Made by a program: the position numbers and the translations under genes
The notes under the pieces: model-generated
The model's input: only the letters and a program-made list of their open reading frames with translations
Told to the model about the DNA's origin: nothing
Database searches by the model: none
Shown here: piece by piece, positions 36,106 to 45,013 of the stretch
How the letters are laid out: each line of letters opens with the position of its first letter
Position numbering within the stretch: the first letter of the stretch is position 1
DNA from: Rhizorhapis suberifaciens
GTDB taxonomy: Bacteria > Pseudomonadota > Alphaproteobacteria > Sphingomonadales > Sphingomonadaceae
DNA length: 64,000 nucleotides
NCBI RefSeq assembly: GCF_014200045.1
Contig: NZ_JACHOV010000011.1
Location: 86,873-150,872 of the forward strand
Direction: 5' to 3'

Positions 36106-39100
36106 ATGAAATCGGAACTTTCCTTCGTCAGTTTCGCGCCGCCGATCCGTGAAGCATCGCCGCTGCGCCGGTCGATCACCGCCGCCTATCGGCGCAACGA
36201 AGCCGAAGCGCTGGCCCCATTGCTGGCCGCTGCCACTTTCGATGATGTGACCCAGGCGGAAATCGCCGCAACGGCCCGCGCGCTGGTAACCGCGTTACGT
36301 GTCAGTCCGCGCGGCTCGGGCGTCGACAGCCTGATCCGCGAATATTCCTTGTCCAGTCAGGAGGGCGTCGCATTGATGTGCCTGGCCGAGGCATTGTTGC
36401 GCATTCCCGACAATGCGACCCGCGACGCGCTGATCCGGGACAAGCTGGCGGACGGCGATTGGAACGCGCATCTGGGCAGGGACAAGTCGTTGTTCGTCAA
36501 CGGCGCGACTTGGGGGCTGGTGGTCACCGGCAAGCTGGTCGGCCGGGTCGACGATCGCGGTCTGGGCGCATCGCTCAACCGGTTGATTGCGCGTGTGGGT
36601 GAGCCGGTGATCCGGCGGGCCATCGATTTGGCCATGCGCATGATGGGCGAACAGTTCGTGACCGGCGAAACCATCGACAAGGCGCTGTCTCGCGCCAGGC
36701 TGATGGAGGCGAAGGGCTTTCGCTACAGCTACGACATGTTGGGCGAGGCCGCCACGACCGAGCAGGATGCTGCCCGTTATCTGGCCGACTATCAGAACGC
36801 TATCCACGCGATCGGCGAGGCTGCCGCCGGGCGCGGCGTTTATGAAGCGCCTGGTATTTCAATAAAATTGTCGGCGCTTCATCCCCGTTATGTCCGTTCA
36901 CAGGCGGCTCGCGTTACCGGCGAGTTGCTGCCTCGCCTGGAGGGGCTGGCTCTGCTCGCTAAAAACTATGGCATCGGCCTGAACATAGATGCGGAGGAGG
37001 CTGACCGCCTCGAACTATCGCTCGACCTGCTCGAAAGTCTGGCAATGGACCCCAAGCTTGCCGGATGGAATGGGCTCGGCTTCGTCGTTCAGGCCTATGG
37101 CAAGCGTTGCGCCCCGGTAATCGACTGGATCATCGACCTCGCCACGCGGAGCGGTCGGCGAATCATGGTGCGGCTGGTCAAGGGCGCCTATTGGGACGCG
37201 GAGATCAAGCGTGCGCAAGTTGACGGGCTGGCCGATTTCCCGGTCTACACCCGCAAGATACATACCGACGTCGCCTATATTGCCTGCGCCCGGAAACTGT
37301 TGGCCGCCCGCGAGGTGCTTTTCCCCCAATTCGCCACCCACAATGCCCAGACGGTGGCCACCATCCACACACTTGCCGGGCCGGATTTCACCTTAGGCGA
37401 TTATGAATACCAGTGCCTGCACGGCATGGGCGAGCCGCTATACGAGCAAGTCGTTGCAGCGACGGGACTGGCGCGCCCCTGTCGCGTCTATGCCCCGGTC
37501 GGCGGCCATGAAACTCTGCTCGCCTATCTCGTCCGGCGGCTTTTGGAAAACGGGGCGAACACTTCGTTCGTCAACCAGATCACCGATCCCGACATGTCCA
37601 TCGAGGACCTGATTGCAGACCCCGCGAATGCGGTGCGGGCGATGAGGCACGTCGGCGCGAAGCATGATGCGATAGCGGCCCCCGCGGAGCTGTACCCGGA
37701 CCGTCGCAATTCGCAGGGCATCGACCTGAGCGACGAGGCGGCGCTTGCGATGCTGCGCGACGCGCTGGTTGAAAGTACGCAGAAGCCATGGTCCGCAGCG
37801 CCGATGGAGCTTGGAGCGGGCGGGCAGCCAGTGCTCAATCCGGGAGACCACAGGGATGTTGTCGGCACTGTTACCTGGGCCAGCGCAGGTACGGTGGCTT
37901 CGGCAACGGCGCGTGCGGCCGCTTCGTCGTGGCCGCAGATGCCGGTGGGCGAGCGGGCGACGATATTGGAGCGTGCCGCCGACGAATTTCAGGACAGCAT
38001 GCCCGCGCTGATGGGGCTTGCCATGCGTGAGGCCGGTAAGTCAGCGGCCAACGCCATCGCCGAGGTTCGCGAAGCGATCGACTTCCTGCGTTATTACGCG
38101 GCTCGGGCCAGGGCGACATTTGGGCCGGAGCAGCTTCCGCTTGGTCCGATAACATGCATCAGCCCCTGGAACTTCCCGCTCGCCATCTTCACCGGGCAGG
38201 TTGCCGCGGCGCTGGTTGCCGGCAACCCGGTTCTGGCCAAGCCGGCTGAAGAGACACCGCTTATCGCGGCTGAGGCCGTTCGGTTGCTGCACAAGGCGGG
38301 CGTTCCAGCCGACGCATTGCAACTGCTGCCCGGTGATGGAGAAATTGGGGCCGCACTGGTCGCTGCGAGGCATGTTGCAGGCGTGATGTTCACCGGATCG
38401 ATAGAGGTCGCGCGGCTGATCCATCGCCAGTTGCGCGAGCGTGTGTCATCATCTGGTCGGGCTATCCCCCTGATCGCGGAAACAGGTGGCCAAAATGCGA
38501 TGGTCGTAGACAGTTCGGCGCTTGCCGAACAGGTCGTCGCCGATGTGATCGCATCGGCGTTCGACAGCGCCGGTCAGCGTTGCTCGGCGCTGCGCATTCT
38601 CTGCCTGCAGGACGATATCGCGGACCAGACGCTCGCCATGTTGAAGGGCGCTCTGGCCGAGCTTCGCATCGGCCGGACAGATCGGCTTGCCGTCGACGTC
38701 GGACCGGTCATCAGCGAAGAGGCGCGGGCAAACATAGAGGCGCATGTCGCGGCCATGCGCGCGCGCGGGTGCAGGGTCGAACGGCTTGTGCTGCCTGCGG
38801 ACGCCGCGCACGGCACCTTTGTGGCTCCCACGATCATCGAAATCGACAGAATCGGCGACGTCGAGCGGGAAGTTTTCGGGCCAGTGCTGCATGTACTGCG
38901 CTTTCGTCGCGATCGACTCGATGCGCTGATCGATTCGATCAACGACACCGGCTATGGCTTGACTTTCGGGCTTCACACCCGGCTGGACCAGACGATCGCG
39001 GATGTGTCCGACCGGATCCGGTGCGGCAATGTCTATGTCAACCGCAACATCATCGGCGCCGTTGTCGGAGTCCAGCCATTTGGCGGCACCGGGCTGTCCG

Positions 39101-39705
39101 GGACCGGGCCCAAGGCGGGTGGCCCGTTGTATCTGGGCAGGCTGGTTCAAGCTGCGCCGGCGCTGCCGCGTGGAACGGCAATTCCTGCCGCTCTGGACGA
39201 TCTGGCGGGCTGGTTGGACGATCAGGGCGATGGCGATGGCGCGGAAATAGTTCGCAACTATGCGAAACGGTCCGGGTTGGGCTTTACTGAGATGCTGCCA
39301 GGACCCGTGGGCGAAGACAACATGTATGCGCTGCACCCGCGCGGAACGCTGTTATTGCGCCCCGCAACGCCGCGTGGCCTGATCCACCAGCTTGCTGCGA
39401 TGCTGGCGACGGGCAATCGCGGTATCATCGAGGGCATGCCGTTGCCAGCGGGCCTGCCACTGTCGGTCACACAATATGTGTCGAGCGACGCCCCAGCCGG
39501 AATCGGAGCGGCGCTGGTCGAAGCAACCGGGGCGACGCTGATTGATGCATTTGCCGACATCGGCCGACGCGGTGATCTCATCATGTCCATCCATAATCCC
39601 GCGCCCGATGGCTACTACCAGCTTGACGGCCTGCTGGAGGAGCGCGCGACCTCGATCAACACGACGGCGGCGGGCGGGAATGCAAGTCTCATGATGATCG
39701 GTTGA
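36106..39705 (+). CDS. putA: Bifunctional proline dehydrogenase / L-glutamate-gamma-semialdehyde dehydrogenase
   Basis: A 1199-residue PutA. Proline dehydrogenase domain at about residues 180-480 (YDMLGEAATTEQDAARYLADYQNAIHAIG; ISIKLSALHPRY; VRLVKGAYWDAEIKRAQ; FATHNAQTV), then an aldehyde dehydrogenase domain (about 560-1010) with Glu792 (LIAETGGQNAMVVDSS) and the catalytic Cys826 (FDSAGQRCSALR). A C-terminal ALDH-like tail completes it (about 1040-1199). There is no N-terminal ribbon-helix-helix, so it cannot repress its own gene, unlike E. coli PutA. It oxidises proline to glutamate with substrate channelling at the membrane. It is divergent from the Lrp regulator. Confidence 0.95.
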   Translation: MKSELSFVSFAPPIREASPLRRSITAAYRRNEAEALAPLLAAATFDDVTQAEIAATARALVTALRVSPRGSGVDSLIREYSLSSQEGVALMCLAEALLRIPDNATRDALIRDKLADGDWNAHLGRDKSLFVNGATWGLVVTGKLVGRVDDRGLGASLNRLIARVGEPVIRRAIDLAMRMMGEQFVTGETIDKALSRARLMEAKGFRYSYDMLGEAATTEQDAARYLADYQNAIHAIGEAAAGRGVYEAPGISIKLSALHPRYVRSQAARVTGELLPRLEGLALLAKNYGIGLNIDAEEADRLELSLDLLESLAMDPKLAGWNGLGFVVQAYGKRCAPVIDWIIDLATRSGRRIMVRLVKGAYWDAEIKRAQVDGLADFPVYTRKIHTDVAYIACARKLLAAREVLFPQFATHNAQTVATIHTLAGPDFTLGDYEYQCLHGMGEPLYEQVVAATGLARPCRVYAPVGGHETLLAYLVRRLLENGANTSFVNQITDPDMSIEDLIADPANAVRAMRHVGAKHDAIAAPAELYPDRRNSQGIDLSDEAALAMLRDALVESTQKPWSAAPMELGAGGQPVLNPGDHRDVVGTVTWASAGTVASATARAAASSWPQMPVGERATILERAADEFQDSMPALMGLAMREAGKSAANAIAEVREAIDFLRYYAARARATFGPEQLPLGPITCISPWNFPLAIFTGQVAAALVAGNPVLAKPAEETPLIAAEAVRLLHKAGVPADALQLLPGDGEIGAALVAARHVAGVMFTGSIEVARLIHRQLRERVSSSGRAIPLIAETGGQNAMVVDSSALAEQVVADVIASAFDSAGQRCSALRILCLQDDIADQTLAMLKGALAELRIGRTDRLAVDVGPVISEEARANIEAHVAAMRARGCRVERLVLPADAAHGTFVAPTIIEIDRIGDVEREVFGPVLHVLRFRRDRLDALIDSINDTGYGLTFGLHTRLDQTIADVSDRIRCGNVYVNRNIIGAVVGVQPFGGTGLSGTGPKAGGPLYLGRLVQAAPALPRGTAIPAALDDLAGWLDDQGDGDGAEIVRNYAKRSGLGFTEMLPGPVGEDNMYALHPRGTLLLRPATPRGLIHQLAAMLATGNRGIIEGMPLPAGLPLSVTQYVSSDAPAGIGAALVEATGATLIDAFADIGRRGDLIMSIHNPAPDGYYQLDGLLEERATSINTTAAGGNASLMMIG

Positions 39706-39843
39706 GAGGGAACGTCGCGGGCTGCAGATGCCTGGTGATGCAAGGCCTCTCATTAGACTGGTATGATCGTTAAGGCGCTTCCGGATACGCATGGACGGCG
39801 GCGGTGATGGTCGTCATGCCGCTCTTCGCCTCACGTTACTTTT

Positions 39844-41385
39844 TCATCTCGCGTTCTCCGCGAGCGCCTCGGCGAAATCGAGGCGCGCGCGGAAGGGGTC
39901 TTCGACATGGGCTGCCCCCTTGCCGTCGATCAGCATGACCTTTGTGTCGTCTCCTGCCGCCCCCGGCCATGCAGGCACGCCCATTGCATCGGGACGGCCT
40001 CGTTGAGCGAAATTGATCCAATATCTATGCGCCGTGGCGGCAACCAGCTGCTCGGCCTTTACCATTGGCGGTTTTCGACGCCGCGTTACCGAATCGAAAA
40101 CATAGGGGATTTCGCTGGCGTGCGACGCGCCGCCGAAGGCCGTTTGGACCTCGGGCACCGCATAGGCGAAGCGGTAGAGCCAAACCGGCTGTCGTGCGGC
40201 CAGGGCGCGCGCCACCGCCCGCGCCGGCTCGATCATCAACTGGTCGGCGCTGGTCGCGGTCCCGACCACCGATCCGGTTGCCTTCCCATCCGCGTCATAG
40301 AGCGCTCGCACCTGCGCAGCCTTCTCGCCATAGCCCTTGAAAATCCGGTCCTTGTCGGTGACGAAGGGAAAGCCATCGGCCGAATTCGCGCCGACCATCA
40401 CCGGCACCCGCGCATAGAGGCCGGCGCGGATCGCGTCGATCGGCTGACCCAGAATTGTGCGTCCGTCGATCATCGGCCCCGAAAAGCCCGGCTGGGCCAC
40501 GGTCATCAGATTGAGGTCGCCCGTCACCTTGTCGGCCGGCAGCGCCCTCATCTGGTCCGCGCTCAGCCCCGAAAGAAAGGTGGCACCCGCTGCCGCGCCG
40601 CGAGCGATTGTCGGCATCGGCGGCACCCGGTCGCGGCCGCCGCCGGACTGGATGATCGCCTTGTCGAAAAGTCCCCGGGCCAGCGGCGACTGAAGGAGCA
40701 TGTGGATCGACACCCCTCCCGCGCTCTCTCCGAATATCGTCACATTCTCCGGATCACCGCCGAAGGAGGCGATATTGGTCCTCACCCATTTGAGCGCGGC
40801 GATCTGGTCTAGAAAACCGAAATTTCCGCCGAAGCCTTCCGCCTCCAGCGCCGGATGCGCGAAGAAGCCGAAGCGGCCGAGTCTGTAGTTCAGGCTGACG
40901 AAGACAATGCCATCGCGCGCGAAGCTGTCACCGGAATAGATGGCGGGCGAACTGCCGCCATTCACGAAGCCGCCGCCGTGAATCCAGACCATCACGGCGC
41001 GCTTATCACCCGCCTTCGCCTTCACGGGTTTCCAGACATTGAGGTAGAGGCAATCCTCTGAGGGCGTGGTTTCGATCGGCGCCGCATCGGCGGGAAAGGA
41101 CGCTTGGGCGCAATCCGACGCAAAGCGGGACGCATCGCGCTCACCCGTCCACGCCGCCACCGGCTGCGGATCTCGCCAGCGGTCGGGACCGACAGGAGGC
41201 GCGGCGTAGGGAATGCCCTTGAAGGCGGAAATGTTGCCATGCGTGACGCCGCGAACCGATCCGGACGTCATGGTCACGCTCTGAGCGGAAGCAGGCGTCG
41301 CAAATAGCAGCGCCGCCGACAGAGCCGTTATTGGCAGCAAAACCCTTAGTCTTTCCAATTTGCGTTTCCTGCTTTCCAAAGACAA
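39844..41385 (-). CDS. Type B carboxylesterase / lipase
   Basis: A 513-residue secreted alpha/beta hydrolase. A hydrophobic signal sequence ends near ATPASAQS (about residue 35). The family signatures are present: [11 protein letters not shown], the oxyanion-hole region [14 protein letters not shown], and nucleophile Ser near residue 222 in [13 protein letters not shown]-terminal Asp/His pair is expected but not fixed here. It is the last gene of the minus-strand glycoside-use cluster, 68 nt after the GH3 gene. It may remove acyl or feruloyl groups from plant glycosides; the exact ester is not known. Confidence 0.9.
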   Translation of the reverse strand: MSLESRKRKLERLRVLLPITALSAALLFATPASAQSVTMTSGSVRGVTHGNISAFKGIPYAAPPVGPDRWRDPQPVAAWTGERDASRFASDCAQASFPADAAPIETTPSEDCLYLNVWKPVKAKAGDKRAVMVWIHGGGFVNGGSSPAIYSGDSFARDGIVFVSLNYRLGRFGFFAHPALEAEGFGGNFGFLDQIAALKWVRTNIASFGGDPENVTIFGESAGGVSIHMLLQSPLARGLFDKAIIQSGGGRDRVPPMPTIARGAAAGATFLSGLSADQMRALPADKVTGDLNLMTVAQPGFSGPMIDGRTILGQPIDAIRAGLYARVPVMVGANSADGFPFVTDKDRIFKGYGEKAAQVRALYDADGKATGSVVGTATSADQLMIEPARAVARALAARQPVWLYRFAYAVPEVQTAFGGASHASEIPYVFDSVTRRRKPPMVKAEQLVAATAHRYWINFAQRGRPDAMGVPAWPGAAGDDTKVMLIDGKGAAHVEDPFRARLDFAEALAENAR

Positions 41386-41453
41386 TTACTGTGCCCCCCC
41401 CCGCCCAGTGGCTGCTGCCGGTGGCAGCACGGCAATAGGAAAGGCGGCTCTCC

Positions 41454-43613
41454 TCAGTCCTTCCAGCTTTTGGCCGGTATGCGTACGGTGACGGGCGCAC
41501 CCAGCTTTCCGGCATTTTCGCCGAGCGCGAAGCTGTAGTCGCCGCCCGCGATCGACCAGCCGCCGTCCTTCCAATCGGCGAGCAGGCGGTTGTCGATCGT
41601 AAAGGTCAGCTTGCGTTTTTCCTTCGGCTTGAGCGCGACCTTCTGGAAACCGACCAGCCGCTGCAGCTTCTCGCCGTTTCGGGCTACCAGATAGAGCTGT
41701 GGAACATCAGCGCCGGCGCGGTCGCCGACATTGCTGACCGTGAAGCTCAGCCGGACCGACGCGCCGCCCCTGGCCGACAGCGCTGAATGGGAAAAGCTGG
41801 TGTAGGTAAGGCCATGCCCGAAGGCGAACAGCGGCTTTTCGCCCGACTTGGCGAAGGCGCGATAACCGGCATCGGCGCCTTCCTCATAAGGAACCTTGAC
41901 CAGCGTGTGGTCCGGCAGCCCAAGGCCCGGCAGAGCGACGCGCGGATACTGATTGATCGATGCGGGGTAGGTGATCGGCAGGCGGCCCGAGGGATTGACC
42001 TTGCCGGCAAGCACTTCCGCGATCGCCTGCCCGCCTTCCTGGCCCGGATACCAAGCCTGGACGACGGCCTTTGCCTTGTCGAGCCAGGGCATCGTCACCG
42101 AATTTCCGGTTTCGAGCACGACCACGAGATTGGGATTGGCCTGCGCCAGAACCGAGATCAGATGATCCTGCCCCTGCGGCAGGGTGAGCGCGCCCGAATC
42201 AACGCCTTCGCCTTCCCATTTCGTTGCGAAAGCGATCACCAGATCTGCCTTTGCCGCATAAGCGGCCGCAGCCTCCGCCGAATAGCCGTTCTGGAAACTG
42301 ATTTTGGCATTTGGCAGCGTCTTGCGCAGCGCCTCAAGCGGAGAACCGGGCATGTAGAGCTGGCGGCTGAACGTGGCCATCAGCCCGTCGCCGCCCCCTT
42401 CGATGAGGCGCGGCGCGCCATTGGATGGGGTGACCTGGCTGGAACCGCCGCCCGACAGGACGCCGAAATCGGCGTTCCCGCCGACGACCAGGATGTTCTT
42501 CGCCGTCGCGGCGAGCGGCAATATGCCGTCATTCTTGAGCAGGACGATGCCGCCGCGCGCTGCTTCAAGCGCAACCTCGGCATGCGCCTTGTAATCGATA
42601 GGCTGTGGCTCATAGGGGCCGGTGATGCCGACCGCGAACATGCTGCGCAGGATACGGCGCACGGCATCGGAAATGCGGCTCTTCGGCACCTCGCCGCTGG
42701 CGACGAGATCGGCAAGCGGCTGGCCGAACCAGTGCTGCTTGTCCAGTTGATGGCCCATCTGCTGGTCGAGCCCGGCCTTGATGTACGAGACGTCGTCGAC
42801 CGCGCCCCAGTCCGACAGGACCCAGCCCTTGTAGTTCCAGTCGCCCTTCAGCACGCGGTTCAGCAGATGGTCGTTGCCGCACGCCTTCTGCCCATTGACC
42901 AGATTATAGGCACACATGATGGCGCCCGGCCGGCCGATCTCAATGCCGATCTGGAAAGCCAGCAGCTCGCTTTCCCTCAAGGCGCTTTCGGTGATGAGCG
43001 AATCCGCCGTATGACGCAGCGTTTCCTGCGCATTGAGCGCGAAATGCTTGATGGTCGAAACCACCCCCTGCGACTGGGCGCCGCGGATGGCATGGCCGAC
43101 GAGCGTGCCCGCGAGCAGGGGATCTTCGCCAAGATATTCGAAATTGCGGCCATTGCGCGGATCGCGGGCGAGATTCATACCGCCGCCGAGCAGGATGTTG
43201 AACCCCTTGGCCCGAGCCTCCGCGCCCACGGTCGCGCCGACACGCTCGGCCATCGCGGGATCGAACGACGACGCCAGCGAAAGGCCGGACGGCATCGCCG
43301 TGGCGACATCGCCCTTGCGCATTTGGGCGGGATTGGTGACGCCCAGGCTCGCATCGGTCGAGAGTTGGGGCGGTATGTTCAGGCGCGGGATGCCGGGGAC
43401 ATAGCCTGCGGTGGCGGGCACACCTTCGGGAACTTTCGTTTCAAGCCCAGGAAACGAAATTGGCATGATCCCAGACAACAGGCCGATCCGTTCGGCATCG
43501 GTCATCTGTGCTTCCAGCCTAGCGGCCTTTGCGTCGGCGTCCTCCTGCCCGCTTTGCGCCGCCAGCGGCTGTGAGGCGAGGAGGCTGAAGAGGGTAAGCA
43601 AGGTAAGGCGCAT
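41454..43613 (-). CDS. Family 3 beta-glucosidase (GH3)
   Basis: A 719-residue exported GH3 enzyme. Signal peptide MRLTLLTLFSLLASQPLAAQ. The N-terminal TIM-barrel domain carries the nucleophile Asp near residue 268 in GWVLSDWGAV, and substrate-recognition residues in GGGMNLARDPRNGRNFEYLGEDP and STIKHFALNAQE. The alpha/beta sandwich domain includes IAFATKWEGEGVDSG, and a C-terminal fibronectin-III-like domain (LSFTVSNVGDRAGADVPQLYL) closes it. Length is typical for BglX-like enzymes. The gene lies between the sugar permease and the carboxylesterase on the same strand and probably cleaves glucosides in the periplasm before uptake. Confidence 0.93.
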   Translation of the reverse strand: MRLTLLTLFSLLASQPLAAQSGQEDADAKAARLEAQMTDAERIGLLSGIMPISFPGLETKVPEGVPATAGYVPGIPRLNIPPQLSTDASLGVTNPAQMRKGDVATAMPSGLSLASSFDPAMAERVGATVGAEARAKGFNILLGGGMNLARDPRNGRNFEYLGEDPLLAGTLVGHAIRGAQSQGVVSTIKHFALNAQETLRHTADSLITESALRESELLAFQIGIEIGRPGAIMCAYNLVNGQKACGNDHLLNRVLKGDWNYKGWVLSDWGAVDDVSYIKAGLDQQMGHQLDKQHWFGQPLADLVASGEVPKSRISDAVRRILRSMFAVGITGPYEPQPIDYKAHAEVALEAARGGIVLLKNDGILPLAATAKNILVVGGNADFGVLSGGGSSQVTPSNGAPRLIEGGGDGLMATFSRQLYMPGSPLEALRKTLPNAKISFQNGYSAEAAAAYAAKADLVIAFATKWEGEGVDSGALTLPQGQDHLISVLAQANPNLVVVLETGNSVTMPWLDKAKAVVQAWYPGQEGGQAIAEVLAGKVNPSGRLPITYPASINQYPRVALPGLGLPDHTLVKVPYEEGADAGYRAFAKSGEKPLFAFGHGLTYTSFSHSALSARGGASVRLSFTVSNVGDRAGADVPQLYLVARNGEKLQRLVGFQKVALKPKEKRKLTFTIDNRLLADWKDGGWSIAGGDYSFALGENAGKLGAPVTVRIPAKSWKD

Positions 43614-43626
43614 CGAAATTTCCTTT

Positions 43627-44898
43627 TTAGGCTGGATTGCGCGCCGACCAGCCGTAAATGGCGATCAGCAGATAGCAGCCGCCGGGGATGGCGAGCGCCG
43701 CCGCCAGCGAGGTCGCATCGGCTACCGCGCCGGTCAGCAGGGGGATCAACGCGCCGCCGACAATGGCCATGCAGAGCAGACCCGATCCTTGCGGCGTCCG
43801 GTCGCCCAGCCCTTCGACGCCGAGGCTGAAGATCGTCGGGAACATGATCGCATTCATCAGCCCGACCGCCAGAATGGTATAGCCGGCGATCACGCCCGCG
43901 CTCGTCGCGGAAAGGACAATCAATGCGATAGCGCCAAGACATGCGGTCGAGAGGACCAGACCGGGCCGGAACCGCCGGAGTATGGCGGCGCCGATGAAAC
44001 GCCCAACCATCGCGCCGCCCCAATAGAAAGCGATCAGTGTCCCGGCCATCTGTTCGGTCAATCCCAGGACGCGCTCCTGCGCGAGATAGTTGACGAGCAT
44101 CGACCCGATGGCCACTTCCGCCCCGACATAGAGAAAGATCGATATCACGCCGCCGCCGAGGCGCTTCTGCTTCAGCAGGGCGAAGGATCCGGCAAGCGTT
44201 CCCGCTTCGCCGTGCCCGCCCGTGATCGCGCCCCTGCGCAGGAGGAAGAACAGTGCGACAGCCAAGAGTATCGCGGCGATGGCGATGTAGGCGTGGCCGA
44301 TAACCGCCGCTTCCCTGGCCAGGAAAAGCGTACGTTGTGCGGGCGCGAGGGTCGCCGGGTCCACTTTGTTCATCGATCCAAGAATGATCAGCGCCCCGAC
44401 CGGGGGAAACAGGGTGGTGCCCAGGGAATTGAATGCCTGCGCCAGCGTCAGCCGGCTGTGAGAGGTGGCCGCATCCCCAAGATTCGCGATCAGCGGATTG
44501 GCCGCGACCTGCAGGATCGTGATCCCGGAGGCCAGGACGAACAACGCCGCGAGAAAGGTGGAATAAATCCCCGATAACGAAGCGGGGACGAACATCAGGC
44601 AGCCGGCCGACATGGTCCCGAGGCCAACGACGATGCCCTTTAGATAACCGATCCGGGCGATCAACGCGCCTGCGGGCAGCGAGACGATGAAATAGGCCAT
44701 GAAGAAGGCGAACTGGGTCAGCATCGCCTCTGTATAGGAGAGCGAGAACAGACCCTTGAGCTTTGGGATCAGGATATCATTGAGGCTGGTAAGCCCGCCC
44801 CAGATGAAGAAGAGGGCAACCAGAGCTACTACAAGTGCGCGCGACGCGAGCGCTTGTTCTGTATGCATCTTGGCATGCACTGGAATTGGAGCTGCCAT
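43627..44898 (-). CDS. Sugar MFS transporter (FucP/GluP-like)
   Basis: A 423-residue permease with about twelve membrane segments. The FucP-type pattern is clear: FFIWGGLTSLNDILIPKLKGLFSLSYTEAMLTQFAFFMAYFIVSLPAG at about residues 34-80, and ILQVAANPLIANLG. It probably imports the monosaccharide set free by the GH3 enzyme, whose gene starts 13 nt downstream. The upstream TonB receptor gene is 115 bp away with a hairpin between. Confidence 0.92.
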   Translation of the reverse strand: MAAPIPVHAKMHTEQALASRALVVALVALFFIWGGLTSLNDILIPKLKGLFSLSYTEAMLTQFAFFMAYFIVSLPAGALIARIGYLKGIVVGLGTMSAGCLMFVPASLSGIYSTFLAALFVLASGITILQVAANPLIANLGDAATSHSRLTLAQAFNSLGTTLFPPVGALIILGSMNKVDPATLAPAQRTLFLAREAAVIGHAYIAIAAILLAVALFFLLRRGAITGGHGEAGTLAGSFALLKQKRLGGGVISIFLYVGAEVAIGSMLVNYLAQERVLGLTEQMAGTLIAFYWGGAMVGRFIGAAILRRFRPGLVLSTACLGAIALIVLSATSAGVIAGYTILAVGLMNAIMFPTIFSLGVEGLGDRTPQGSGLLCMAIVGGALIPLLTGAVADATSLAAALAIPGGCYLLIAIYGWSARNPA

Positions 44899-44953
44899 CG
44901 TCCTCTTCTCTCCTTATCGGATCATGACGATGCGCCTTCGCCATGAAGCATTA

Positions 44954-44983
44954 GGGCGGCGCGCTCACGGATTGCGGCCGCCC
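44954..44983 (-). terminator. Intercistronic stem-loop between TonB receptor and sugar permease genes
   Basis: A 7-bp GC stem (GGGCGGC/GCCGCCC) with a 16-nt loop, after the receptor stop (45014) and before the permease start (44898). No T-run follows. It could terminate part of the transcripts or protect the receptor mRNA. Confidence 0.45.
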
Positions 44984-45013
44984 ACATTCATTCCGTCACA
45001 ACGCAGGCACGTC

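Noticed and set aside
41787..43574. Plus-strand open frame of 595 codons
   Set aside because: It runs antisense to the GH3 glucosidase gene and has the Arg/Gly/Ala-rich composition of a GC-rich shadow frame; the GH3 reading explains the DNA.
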